From NCBI GenBank assembly GCA_040285825.1, contig JAUPSS010000004.1, positions 4,223,658-4,287,657 of the forward strand: a stretch of 64,000 nt of DNA. Direction: 5' to 3'. The position numbers were made by a program, and so were the translations under genes. Origin of the DNA: Eukaryota sp. TZLM1-RC (taxonomy: Eukaryota; Metamonada: BaSk clade). Positions 9,825 to 19,828 of the stretch are shown piece by piece; position 1 is the first letter of the stretch, and each line of letters begins with the position of its first letter. The notes below the pieces were generated by a model. It saw only the letters and a program-made list of their open reading frames with translations, was not told where the DNA came from and ran no database searches.

Positions 9825-11865
9825 AGTCGGAACTGGCGAAGATTCGGATAAAGAATGAACTAGGGAAGCGACGAGGTGGGGATCGGACTCAGAGGAGATC
9901 TCGATCATGGCTGAAACAAAACTGAATTTTCGATCATATTCATCATCTACAGACTTGAACTGAGAACGGAGGAAGCGGGGATGATCAAATACTGCGGGGT
10001 GGAGTTCAAAGATCTCTCTGCTGGTAGGTAAGTGGAAGCGGGAACTAGGGAGGAAGTAGGTAGGAAGATCGTCGGGGGAGCGGTTAGCATTGACGAAACC
10101 CTGGCGACCATCACTATAGTCAATGATTTCGAGGACTTTGTCTTGTAAGACGAAGTCGAGTCGGGAGTGGTATTGAGTAGGGTTGTCAAAAAAGGAAAAC
10201 GGATGTCCTCGAAGTGAGAGCAAACATGAGATGTTTCTTGTATGAACTGGGGTTCGTCTTCGGTTTCAAGGACCGAGTGATAGTCCAGCGGTAAATAGTG
10301 ATAGTGAATGTTTCTATCATGAAGGTCTGTCTGATGGCCATAAACCATTTTCAGGATGGAATAGCTATGGGACAGGGAGTAACTTTGTCTTTGTCGTAGT
10401 GGTATACTAAGTGGATCTCGGGCTTGAGTAGACAAAGGGGAATGAAGGAGGCGATGTCTCTGGATGTAGGTAAGACGTAATTGACGTAGGTGGGGTCGGG
10501 GAAATGTTGGCAATTTGCTGGAGCGGGATGACTCGAGGGAGGTCTCAAGTCGGAGTACGTCAGGGCAGTAGGGAGTAAACAGAAATCATATAACTGGTCA
10601 CCATAGGTGCAGACACTAAGCACGTCGGAGGTCCAAGGGAAATGGTCACACTTGGGGGAATTGGGACATTCTCTAGGGTTGCAGGGAGGAGGAGTTGAAT
10701 CGTGAAAGCAGTGACCACTTTGTTCAGCGCGTCTCCAGAGGCTGGGGTAGTATGTCGAGGGTGGATCGGCATTCAAGTACGATTGATTGATTCGGAGGCG
10801 ATATCGGTGGGTGAGGTGTCGGTTTCTTTCCCAGCTAAAAGGGGCTATGTGAGTAGGGAGGGGAATCAAATGGAAGATGTGTACGTTATCAATCAGAGTC
10901 CCTAGGGTGACGTTAGGATGAATATTGTTGAGGATAATGAGATGAGCGTTTAGGGGCATACCCTTAGGAAGATAATCTAGACTGGACATCTTGGGGTTCT
11001 GGAAATAGATGCGGGAGTTCCAGTTGGCTTGTTGAATCAGATCGTTTACCTTCAGGTTCCTAGCATGTAAGCCAAGGGGTTCATCAGGAGTGGGGACGGG
11101 CCGAGGGTTGAAAGCAGCTTTGCCAAAGTCTCTTGGGGCAGTGGTGTTGACGAACAGAAGTGGCAGATCGGTTAAGAGGACGAAAAAGCGGGCGGGAGAG
11201 GGGGAGAGCAGTTCGTGAGGTTCGGGATTCAGGTTATATTGGATGAAGTGTTTGCGGGAGTTGAGGAAAGCTGTCACGGAGTGCTTAGGACGGATGGCGA
11301 AAGGATGATGAGTTCTTTGAGCGGTGTCAAAGTCAATGTCGTACCAGTGGGAGGAGGAGTGCGTCAGATCGTCGAGGTTCATGTAGTTCCACAGTGGAGA
11401 GTTAGCCGATCCTCGATGAGTCATCATGCAGCACAAGGCGGGGGCAGGGTTGTTAAAGACACTTCTGGTCTTCTTCTCTTCCTTTTCCTTCTTTTTTGGT
11501 TCGATTTCATCATCGTTGGCTCTAGATAAATAGTCAGCCCAGTAGTTCTTAGTTCCTTCAATGTGAACACAAACGAAGGAGAAAGACTGAAGGACTGGAA
11601 TCAAACGGAGGACAACTCGATTGTTGTCAGGGCAAGAGAACAAGTAGGCAAGGTTCTTATGATCACAGAAGATGGTTAAATGCTTAGTGAGAAGAAACGA
11701 CGAGAGATTGGGCTGGTACAGCGTCATAACAATAGCGAAAAGCTCTTTCTGGAGGGTAGACCAGCGTTGTTGGGACAAAGTCAGAATGCGCGAATAAAAT
11801 GACACAGGCATTACCTTGCGTTTTGAAAGGCAGGTTCCTGGGAAGAAGGTTCTAACTCTTTCCAA
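9825..11865 (-). pseudogene. LTR retrotransposon RNase H and pol linker
   Basis: The frame 11865-10351 starts with the second part of RNase H: SFYSRILTLSQQRWSTLQKELFAIV, with the conserved Glu, and FLLTKHLTIFCDHKNLAYL, with the conserved Asp and His (quoted in two parts with a gap). A Lys/Glu-rich spacer follows (EPKKKEKEEKK) and then a long proline-rich linker of unknown role. Coding then shifts frame to 10223-9825, the segment shared with positions 352-753. RNase H would remove the RNA strand during cDNA synthesis. The 5' part of RNase H lies in 12035-11811 in another frame. Confidence 0.75.
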
Positions 11866-12035
11866 ATGATGCCAGCGATGGCTTTGTCGGAGGCGTCGGT
11901 GGACACGAGGATAGTGCTATCAGTGTCTGGCAGGGAGAGGGAGAGGCTGTTAATCACCATTTCCTTGATGTTGTTGAAGCATTGAAGTACTTGAGGTCCT
12001 AACTTGATGCGTTTGGGCTTGTTCTTTAATAGCAC
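11811..12035 (-). pseudogene. LTR retrotransposon RT-RNase H junction
   Basis: The 74-residue frame covers the tether after the reverse transcriptase and the start of RNase H. ILVSTDASDKAIAGIIW carries the first catalytic Asp (T-D-A-S). It is separated by frame breaks from gag-RT upstream (near 12040) and from the rest of RNase H downstream (near 11830). Confidence 0.75.
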
Positions 12036-12046
12036 GGTTAGGGGAG

Positions 12047-12478
12047 CTAGCTCTTTGATACGGATGGGAGCCAGTCACGGAGGAAGTTGATAGAGCCTAT
12101 GAAGAATCGGAGTTCAGGGACGGAGGTTGGAGGAGCTAGTTTACGTACATAATTTCGGATAATGAAGCGGAGTCTCTTGGGGCGTATTCCATTGACAAAG
12201 AACTTCATGCGGGCAGCTTCAGGTAACTCGGAGGGACAGAGTTGGAGCTTCTTGAGAAAGGCAGAAATATAAGAGGTAATAGCTTCTTCGGCGGTTGGGG
12301 CAGACAAATTGAGTTTCAGGGATTGAAGCTTATGATAAGCCTCAGCAGAGTCTTCGAAACGGCAAAAGGATAACAGGTGGTAAAGGATTGCTTCGGGGTC
12401 ATTAGGGTCAATTCCTTCGAAGATCTCGAAGGTTTCTAGCACCACGGGGGTAATAGTACATAATACATACGGAAGCAT
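12047..12478 (-). pseudogene. Gag fused in frame to the end of reverse transcriptase (internal deletion)
   Basis: Residues 1-112 look like a retrotransposon Gag capsid (segments EAYHKLQSL, AITSYISAFLKKLQ, KFFVNGIRPKRLR). From residue about 116, PPTSVPELRFFIGSINFLRDWLP is the connection region that normally follows the RT palm and thumb (quoted motif core: ELRFFIGSINFLRDWLP). Zinc knuckle, protease and RT palm with its catalytic Asp pair are absent. The join keeps the frame. The true gag start may be upstream: 12479-12840 reads open in part with a coiled-coil-like segment but is interrupted by a stop. Confidence 0.7.
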
Positions 12479-12839
12479 GGGTTGATGGAGTTGGTTTTCA
12501 GAAACGAGGCGGCACTTTTCGAAAGTAGCAACGTTGGTAGTGTTAGAGGAGTCGGAGGTTTGGTCTTGGCTATCTTCATAAGCTAATACAGAGGGAAGTT
12601 TGAAATCTCGAGGGTTAAAGGACGGACGAGGTTTTCTCGTTTCAGTGGAGACAGGGGTGGATTCGGAGGACTCTTCAGTGTTCAGTTTGGATTTCTCGGC
12701 GAGAGAAAGTTTAGATTTCAGGGCAGCGACTTCTTGAGTGAGAGCCTTGATAGCTTCTCGGTCAGAATCCTAGGAGGAGGGCTCGGATGCTTTCGAGCAG
12801 GAGGGAGACTGAGAGTGAGTGGCGGACGGATATCTCCCT

Positions 12840-13183
12840 TGTCATGTCCGACGAGACATGATTAGATGACATACGTGATACGTACACCTTAAGCGCTTCC
12901 ACTTATTGGGAGATGGCTTCTCGACCAGTATGTTGTAAATAGGGAGTGTAGGGTACCTACACCGGGTAGGTACACTAGGGTACCTGGCGACAGAAGTGGA
13001 TTCTCTTAAGTCCACAGTAATTACTGTTGGCTTATGTGCACGTTGGTTTTCCATTAACTAAAATAACAGACGTTTATGGAACAGAATTAAGAAAATCAAA
13101 ATAATTTAAAACTAAAACGAATTTAAGCTAAAGTATCACGTCATACTTTCCGAACTGGAAGGAGGAGTTTAACCTGGCTAACA
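12840..13183 (-). repeat. Complete LTR, 344 nt
   Basis: On the minus strand it begins TGTTAGCC and ends GACATGACA, so it has the TG...CA termini typical of LTRs. The outer half matches 1964-2139. The sequence just outside (13184 onward) is a different, AT-rich degenerate ORF, so this is the 5' LTR boundary with host or older element DNA. Confidence 0.75.
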
Positions 13184-13740
13184 GAAGTCTAAATCTATAC
13201 AATGAAATTATAGTAGACAATGGCGATGTGTACCCTACTAGTTTGTGCATTTCTACTAACACATTTTCTACATCTACTTTGTCAAAAAACATTAATAAAA
13301 CGATTGGCATGTTTTTCATAATTTAGTTTCAACTTATTCTCAAAATCGGAAAACATTGCCGGTGCCATGTCCTCGGGAGGTCTACTGAGTCCATCAGTTG
13401 GAAATCGTGGAAACTCTTCAGGCTTGTGTCTCAAGCGATCAAAATAACTCAAAGTTTGGTTTAACGTTTGTTGTTCAAAGCTAGTTAATCTACAAACTCC
13501 TTCACCATATACAATGTTTGGTTTAACGTTTGTTGTTCAAAGCTAGTTAATCTACAAACTGCTTCACCATGTACAAACTCTTCCAAATCCTGTAAAATTG
13601 CACTTTTTGGTTTTACCATTTGTTGCTCGTAAAAATCATCAGAAATATAACGAATTCTTGCCTTCAATGATTCACACAATTTGGCAGTCAAACGTGATAA
13701 TGACAAGTTGCGTTTCAAACGTGACTGTAAATACATTTTC
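13184..13740 (-). pseudogene. Unrecognised degenerate ORF into which the LTR element inserted
   Basis: Minus-strand frames 13736-13485 and 13319-13184 encode parts of one protein-like sequence (segments ISDDFYEQQMVKPKSAILQD, FPRFPTDGLSRPPEDMAPAM, KHANRFIN) interrupted by shifts, by a 62-nt tandem duplication and finally by the LTR. I do not recognise the family. It may be part of another transposon. 13741-13930 holds nothing clear. Confidence 0.35.
13454..13577. repeat. 62-nt tandem duplication
   Basis: Two adjacent copies (13454-13515 and 13516-13577) begin gtttggtttaacgtttgttg and differ at a few positions (ccttcaccatat versus gcttcaccatgt). The unit is not a multiple of 3, so it breaks the degenerate reading frame it lies in. 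Confidence 0.9.
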
Positions 13741-13929
13741 AGGCAGCATGCAGTGTGTATTCGTAACTGTTGAAATTTTGAAGCAGTTTTTTTTAAGTTT
13801 CAATATAATAATTGCTTGTTTAACCATTGAGTTAATGGTTGCACGAATGGTTTTATAAGATGGTAAATTTTTTTTGATAGATATTTTATTCAAACAAAAT
13901 TGTATGAAACTAAAAATCAATATTCTCAA

Positions 13930-16135
13930 ACTCCACATCTACTATTGAAAACTTACCTACAACATTTTCTTCATAGAATTTTCCTAGTGATAACAACGAG
14001 CTAGAAACAAGGCTATACATTCCCTTAAAAATAGAAAATACAATTCTGTTTTGCGGTCAAATATTCTTCCAGTTCTATTTTTGACAATAGAAGAGAAATT
14101 GTCCAAAAAGATAACGCAGTTTTACCCAAGGTTCCAAATAATGAATAAGCAAAAGGACAAAGAAGGTATTGAGTATGTGAGTTGGAATTCAAGTTATTGA
14201 TTATTTCTTGTACTTGATAATTTTCGCTTCTTCAGCTCTACGTAAAGGTGAATTATAAGATGGTGCCAGTTTTTAAATTTGAGCTGTTTGATACATCAGT
14301 AGATCTGACATCAATAATGACCATTGATCCACCAAGTCCGGGAACTAGCACATGACCGCGGCTATCACCAATAGAATTTCTGTCAGCTTCATCAGCCAAA
14401 TTTGAAAGCAAAGGTTCTAAAAATGATTCAATCTTGTAGGACTTAAACATACAATAGAGCTGATCACTTACTGCATCATGCACTTTTGATCTAAAAGTAA
14501 TAAAACGATTACAATTAAATAAATGGGTTGGAGTGACAGTCTTTCCACATTTACAAAATAAACCATGGGGAGAATTATCAGGCCAAATAAAAGATCTAAG
14601 ACGCATAGAAAATAAAAAGCAAGGGTCATCTAGAAACAAACCATAAATTCTTCGAACTTGATTAATTAAACAAGACGTAGCACTATCACAAACACCCAGT
14701 AAAAAATTTGCAAAAGCGGGATTTTTTTGCTTGGCTATGCCAAGACGTACTTCATAATCCAAGCCTTCAAATATTACTGTCAGTTTTTGTTGAAGCTTCT
14801 TTACACAATACCTTAAATTAACTAAATATCGTGGAGTAATCTCTTGAACTGAGTTTGGACAACATTGAAACCAAATTTCTGGTGCAATTTTATTAATCGC
14901 AACATCAAGGTCATACAAATATTTGGAAAATGATGCATTAAGCAAATGGCTATCCTCAGGAAAACGATTGAGAAATTCAAAATACAATTTTTTTCACCAC
15001 CAACTTGTGAAGATGAGAACAAGTGGGCTCGAATCAATTCAGGATTCACTTCTAATTGGGAAGCAAAGAAGTTGCACGAAATTGATTAAGTGATCGGCAA
15101 AAATGAATAGAGAAAGATGGTGCTGTTGATCTTAATAAGTGAGTAATTTTTTCGGAGTAACAAAATAAAAAGATTGATATGTTTCTTTATTTCCAATTCA
15201 GAAATTGATTGAAGCTCATTGCCAAGTTTTTCAGCAATTTCATTAAAAATTTAGTTATTTCATCAACCATTCCTAACCAACAGCCTAAAAACGAAAAGCT
15301 TCTTGAGACATTGGTAAAAGGAATTTTACAATTATTAATTTTAAACCCTTTGAATTCATTACCAATTAATCGACATTTTCGGGGATTCAAGTGAAGTCCT
15401 ACATTTTCATATTGTGAAGCAATTTCATTTGAAGCTTTTTGGACTACATCAAAAGGACCAATACGGGAAATGTCATCCATATAACCTCAAATTTTAAGAG
15501 AAGGGTATTTTTCATTGATTGCTATCAAAGGTTCCTGGATTGCAATACAAAATAATAATGGGCCCAAAGGGTCCCCTTGTTTTACACCAGATGAAGATTT
15601 TAAAGAAAATACATCATACACCAATTCATTGGATTTACCGTAAAACAAGTAGAAATAACTTGATGGTTCAGGGAAATGTTGTTGAATCATTTCGTAAATT
15701 GTTTTTCTTTTCACACTGTTGAAAGCATTGCTGAAATCTAAATCAAAAATAAAATTGTTTCCTTTGGAATGAAAAAACAAGTCAGATGTTAGAGCAGCAA
15801 CTGCATCTCCATCAATCGTTTGAATACCAAATTGCAATGGCGACAAAAAATTTACCAGCTTTCTTTACAATTCTATTAAAAATAATTGAGGCCAACAAAC
15901 GAGATAGAGATTCACCTACTGCAATAGAATGAATTCCTGAAGGTTTAGTTTCACTTCCAGGTTTTACTAAAACAATGAGACGTGTAGCAGTAAGCTTAGG
16001 TGGAGGAACGACTTTTAAATAGATCAATTGTTGAAAATAGAACGCTAAAATCATCTGCAATTTCATGTGTCTTATCAGGTTCTTCGCCTTGTTGGACTAT
16101 TGCTTTCAGATATTCAATGATTGACAGTCATGCCA
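13930..16135 (-). pseudogene. Family I LINE with reverse transcriptase, near full C-terminal two thirds
   Basis: In order on the minus strand: RT start (16066-15812, IHSIAVGESLSRLLASI), RT fingers and palm (15846-15487, FDLDFSNAFNSV with the first catalytic Asp; GVKQGDPLGPLLFC), the YMDD box split by a stop at about 15480, RT thumb (FLGCWLG), then the post-RT region (14987-14253) with CKCGKTVTPTHLFNCNRFIT (CCHC-like knuckle) and an endonuclease-like domain (RGHVLVPGLGG, VIIDVRSTD). The tail reaches about 13930. Breaks near 15840, 15485, 15050 and 14250 inactivate it. The layout RT, then knuckle, then PD-(D/E)XK-like domain is that of R2/CRE-type non-LTR elements. Confidence 0.8.
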
Positions 16136-16790
16136 ATGTTTACTTAATCTATTTCCTCCTCTATGCTTATCAGATATGAAATGTAAATTTGGTGCTTATG
16201 TTTCTTTTGATCATATCATTTGCTGCTGTAAATTGACTCAAAAAGATCAATCATATACAATACTGTTTGTGATTGTATTTATGATCTCTTAAAATGTGCT
16301 CATCATCCAGTATGTTTAGCACCTCTGTTTGATGAATTTAAGTTCAGTTTGAGCCAAAAATGAGGTGATATTCAATGTACATGGTATGAAACTGGTATGG
16401 AACTGAAATGATTATTGTACAACCATATCGCTATGGAAAAGAAGATCCAATTCTGACATTCGACATTTACTCAAAGTTTCAGAGCTTTCCAAGAAATCAA
16501 AATACGAAGCCCTTCTTCAACGTCTCAATAGAGCAAGAGGCAGAAACATTAAATTTGTCCCAATTGATATTTCAATTTTTGGTACCATTGGAAGCGAAGG
16601 TCTCAATTTTTTAGATCATTTAGGAAAACTTCTCAAAGAAAGAGTATATTAGATTTTTTGACTTGGAAAAACAGAATTGTATTTCGTTATTTAAAGCCCT
16701 TCCTCATTATATTAACACCATTTTGAATAACATTCCGGATTTTTATAACAAGCGAGTTGCTATCCAAGTGAATAGCGAAAATCATCCGTG
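16130..16790 (+). pseudogene. Strongly decayed LINE remnant
   Basis: Across plus-strand frames, fragments such as NRARGRNIKFVPISIF and LTWKNRIVFRYLK (about 16650) resemble the last part of the LINE proteins, which in other copies reads FWQNRIVFSIFK. No RT is visible. It points away from the family I element next to it. Confidence 0.45.
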
Positions 16791-16892
16791 AGTAGGAAAA
16801 AGCTTTAGTTAAGGTTTTTGGTTGAGTTTTAAAATGTGTCTGTTCCATTCATAAATAATATACTATATTGGGATGGGCACACGGCTCTTGAA

Positions 16893-16956
16893 CACGTGTA
16901 GAGCGGTGTCCGGTGTCAACAAGTGTCCAACACGTGTCCAACCTGAGTTACACGTG
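16893..16956. promoter_or_regulatory. Cluster of three CACGTG palindromes upstream of arsM
   Basis: The 8-mer acacgtgt occurs at 16892-16899, 16930-16937 and 16950-16957, 87-152 nt before the arsM start codon. Spacings are 38 and 20 nt. CACGTG is the core site bound by many bHLH and bZIP factors; a role in arsM control is inferred from position only. Confidence 0.5.
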
Positions 16957-17043
16957 TAAATTCCAAACACTGGTTAGTTTGTTAAGTTCAACAAATCAAT
17001 CAACAACAGTGGTTTTCAGACTGTATCTGATTTCCTTTGTATC

Positions 17044-17996
17044 ATGAGTTGTTGTGGTTCAAAGAAAGCTACATCTTGCTGTCAACCTAAGCCTTCTTGT
17101 TGTAAGTCAACAGATGAGCCTCTTCCCAGTTGCTTCGGCACTGCTGCTGATTCTTCTCGCAAGCTTGATGTCAACGTATCTGCTGATGAGCGCAGAGCTG
17201 TTGTTCAAGAAGGCTACAGAAAAGTTGCTCTTAACGATCAGCCCAATCAAACCACAACTGCTATAGCTGAGAGTTTGGGTTACACTAAGGAAGATCTTGA
17301 ATATGTTGGAGATGCTGCCAATCTTGGTTTAGGATGTGGTAATCCTCTCGCTGGAGCGGGCATTAAGGAAGGGAATGTTGTAGTTGATCTTGGTTCTGGT
17401 GCTGGAATCGATGTCCTTCTTGCTGCTCGAATCGTAGGGCCTAAAGGAAAGGTATATGGGGTAGACTTTACTCCTGAAATGATTCAACGCGCACAACTCA
17501 ATGCTTCTGCCAAAGGTGCAATGAATACCGAGTTTTTACTGGGTGATTTGACAGATCTTCCTTTGGATGATGAAATTGCTGACGTTATTATCTCCAACTG
17601 TGTAATCAACCTTGTTCCTGAAAAGGATCAAGTGTTCAAGGAGGCCTACAGGGTACTAAAACACGGAGGCCAGTTTGTTGAATTTTCATTATTAACTCTA
17701 GCTTGATTGTGTCTGATATGGTTCTTCTCAAACCCATTTCTGCAAAACTCCGTTCCAGTGCTGCTGCCCATGTTGGCTGCATTGCTGGTGCTGTGATGAG
17801 AGATGAATATATTTCGATCATGCAGTCTGCAGGATTCAAAACCCCTCAAATGATAGAATCAAAGTACATTGATGAAGGAACCTTTACTCATCATGAAGAA
17901 ACCGGTAGAATAACTGTCAATAAGTTTGAGTTTAAACCAGAACCCTCAAGTGATACATTTAGTTGTGCATTAAAAACTATTGCTGTAAAGGAATAA
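17044..17996 (+). CDS. arsM: Arsenite S-adenosylmethionine methyltransferase (one 29-nt intron)
   Basis: The enzyme adds methyl groups from SAM to trivalent arsenic. Exons 17044-17672 and 17702-17996 encode 307 residues. The N-terminus is Cys-rich with three CC pairs (residues 3-4, 12-13, 19-20), plausibly a metal-binding tail. The SAM-binding motif VVDLGSGAGIDVL is at 112-124 and GVDFTPEMI at about 139-147. The arsenic-binding Cys residues expected in the family are present: Cys98 (GLGCGNP) and Cys186 (ISNCVINL), with a further Cys in VGCIAGA. The last segment resembles bacterial ArsM more than animal AS3MT, which hints at gene transfer; that is inference. Without the intron the frame would stop at TGA 17704-17706 in the middle of the fold; splicing restores HGG-HLIVSDMVLL. 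Three CACGTG sites lie upstream. Confidence 0.92.
17673..17701 (+). other. 29-nt spliceosomal micro-intron in arsM
   Basis: It starts GTTTGTTGAATT and ends TTATTAACTCTAG, with a TTAAC branch-like motif right before the acceptor. Phase 2. Removing it joins CA to C and yields the conserved GG-x-L-I-V-S-D run. Confidence 0.88.
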
Positions 17997-18719
17997 ATAA
18001 TTTATAGGAAATAATCAGGGAGTTCCTCAACTAAAATCACAACTTTTGAATTTCACAACTTGTAATTGTGACGTGTCTTCATACACTAAACAATCATATG
18101 TCTGATCATATTCGTATTTGGTAGTCTTACTTTTGTTGTATAGTCTTCTATATCAGAATCATTCTGACAGAATGGTTTGTATAAGTGGATAGTAAATACT
18201 AACCAAATCATATTTCCCAATTACAAACACAGTAGTTACCAGCACACCTCCATTGAATTTACCTATTGCCAGCCCAAGTATGTGTGCTAGTAATGAAGAT
18301 TTTTGTGCTTGTGTTGGGAGAGAAAGCGATACTAGGAGGTCTCTGAAATGTCTCTAATCTTCTATTGAAAAATTAAACACTCTTCACGATTTTCAGTTGG
18401 TTTCTAGGGTCCGAAATGTCTATTGACCAGATTAGCATTGTTTACCCTCATTTAATCTAGTTCAACCATTACTCAAACTCTAAGCTAAAATGGTTAAGAC
18501 TGCTAAAAGTAACTGTTTATTTTGTCCAATTCTGCCAATTTTGTCAAAAAGTGTTGTGTGGTTTACTTTTCATTGTTTTTCCTTCATTTTTCAATAACTT
18601 TTCATGTGTTGAATTTTATGAATTTAAGTGGTTTTTTACTCTAAAACAGTGTTATAAAAGCCAAATAGATCACATTGTAACTGGAGTTCTCCAGATGAAT
18701 AATTCACAAAATCCTTTAT
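17997..18719. other. Intergenic region between convergent genes, no gene seen
   Basis: About 720 nt of AT-rich sequence between the 3' ends of arsM and the CBS gene. No convincing ORF, repeat or RNA gene was found. Confidence 0.5.
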
Positions 18720-19601
18720 TTACAACTCAGCTCTCAAAATGTCCTGAAGAATGTCACTCAAAGCAACAACACCAATTGGTTTTTTGGAACCATCACTTGT
18801 TAAATACACATGATGGACTCCTGTTGCACTCAGCTTCTTGACAACATTAATGAAGCTATCAAGCGGCGTGGAATAGATAATCGGACTCTTAGTCACCAGT
18901 TCCCTGCTCTTTACTCTTGAAATTGTATCTAAAACAGTCTCTGTCAGAAACAAAGCACTTTTGGTGGTAAGTATTGCTTTCACATCACTGATACTAATAT
19001 TGGACACTAGTTCCCCGTGATCATTCACAATACCCACTGAGTATATCTTGTGTTCATCCATAAGACGAAACGCCGTGATTGATTTATCAGTTACGTGAAC
19101 ATTATAAACTTGCTTGGGAACTCCACAAAAGCAGTCACCTATGGGTTTTTCTCTCAGTGTTGGAATCAGTGAGTCATTTTTTGACAGGAACCTCAGAACA
19201 TCAGTCTGACTTACAATTCGGCATTGATCACCTTCATCAAAGACTGGAACTCTACGGACGTGTGCTAGGATCCGCACAGCATCTAACAAATTGTTGCTCT
19301 CCTTTAATGGGATTATGGGGTTTCGCTTGCTAGTGCTGATGAGTTCAGAGATGGGGGTGATGGTGCAGAGATCAATCAGATTAGTAGTACTACCATAGTG
19401 TGTGACAATATAATGCACAATATCGGCGATGTCCAGCAGTCCCAAAACAATTGAATCAGATGTACGGACTACGGGTGCGGTATAGTAACCTTGTAGTAGT
19501 TGGGTCAATGCATCAAGAATATTGTCTTTGGAATCAATAGTTAATGACTCATGGCGAGAAGGTATGTGTCTGACCAGAATGTTTTCATAGTGAGCGTCCA
19601 T
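18720..19601 (-). CDS. Protein with four CBS domains (two Bateman modules)
   Basis: The 293-residue protein is made almost only of four CBS repeats: about 8-75, 88-150, 157-217 and 232-290. Each ends in the typical pattern (VLGLLDIADIVHYI, RIVSQTDVLRFL, VSNISISDVKAIL, PIGVVALSDILQDI). Pairs of CBS domains bind adenine nucleotides or other adenosyl ligands and act as energy sensors. Four CBS domains in a small soluble protein is the layout of AMPK gamma, Sds23 and plant CBSX5/6 proteins; I cannot choose between them. The start ATG at 19599-19601 is just ahead of the first CBS domain. It shares strand with the RhoGAP gene upstream but is 227 nt away and need not be co-transcribed. Confidence 0.85.
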   Translation of the reverse strand: MDAHYENILVRHIPSRHESLTIDSKDNILDALTQLLQGYYTAPVVRTSDSIVLGLLDIADIVHYIVTHYGSTTNLIDLCTITPISELISTSKRNPIIPLKESNNLLDAVRILAHVRRVPVFDEGDQCRIVSQTDVLRFLSKNDSLIPTLREKPIGDCFCGVPKQVYNVHVTDKSITAFRLMDEHKIYSVGIVNDHGELVSNISISDVKAILTTKSALFLTETVLDTISRVKSRELVTKSPIIYSTPLDSFINVVKKLSATGVHHVYLTSDGSKKPIGVVALSDILQDILRAEL

Positions 19602-19828
19602 AGCAGGAAAAGTGTAGAGGATAAGGAGAAGGATAAGAACAACTGTAGATGTATGAAGACTTCTAAAGAGTGGTCAATGTGGACTCTTCTCGTTCTTTAA
19701 AATACACCAACAAAGATTTGATAAAAGGTATTCAATGGAGAAGGTGTGCATGGTTAAAATAAGTCAACAAATCAACAATATTTTATTAATATATAATTAA
19801 ATACAATATTTAAAACAGAATGTGGAAA

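Larger units (their letters stand above)
9811..13183 (-). mobile_element. Ty3/gypsy-like LTR retrotransposon, internally deleted and 3'-truncated
   Basis: In transcription order from 13183: a complete 344-nt LTR, an untranslated and gag leader region, gag fused to the end of the reverse transcriptase, RNase H, then the pol linker up to about 9825. There it is cut and joined to a LINE fragment, so integrase and 3' LTR are lost. Protease and most of the reverse transcriptase are also missing by internal deletion. The remaining pol matches 1-753 almost perfectly. The higher G+C of this block contrasts with the surrounding AT-rich DNA. Confidence 0.8.

Noticed and set aside
17677-17701. A 25-nt intron in arsM starting at GTTGAATTTT
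   Set aside because: It would leave the frame shifted and hit a stop five codons on; the 29-nt version starting four bases earlier restores the conserved protein.
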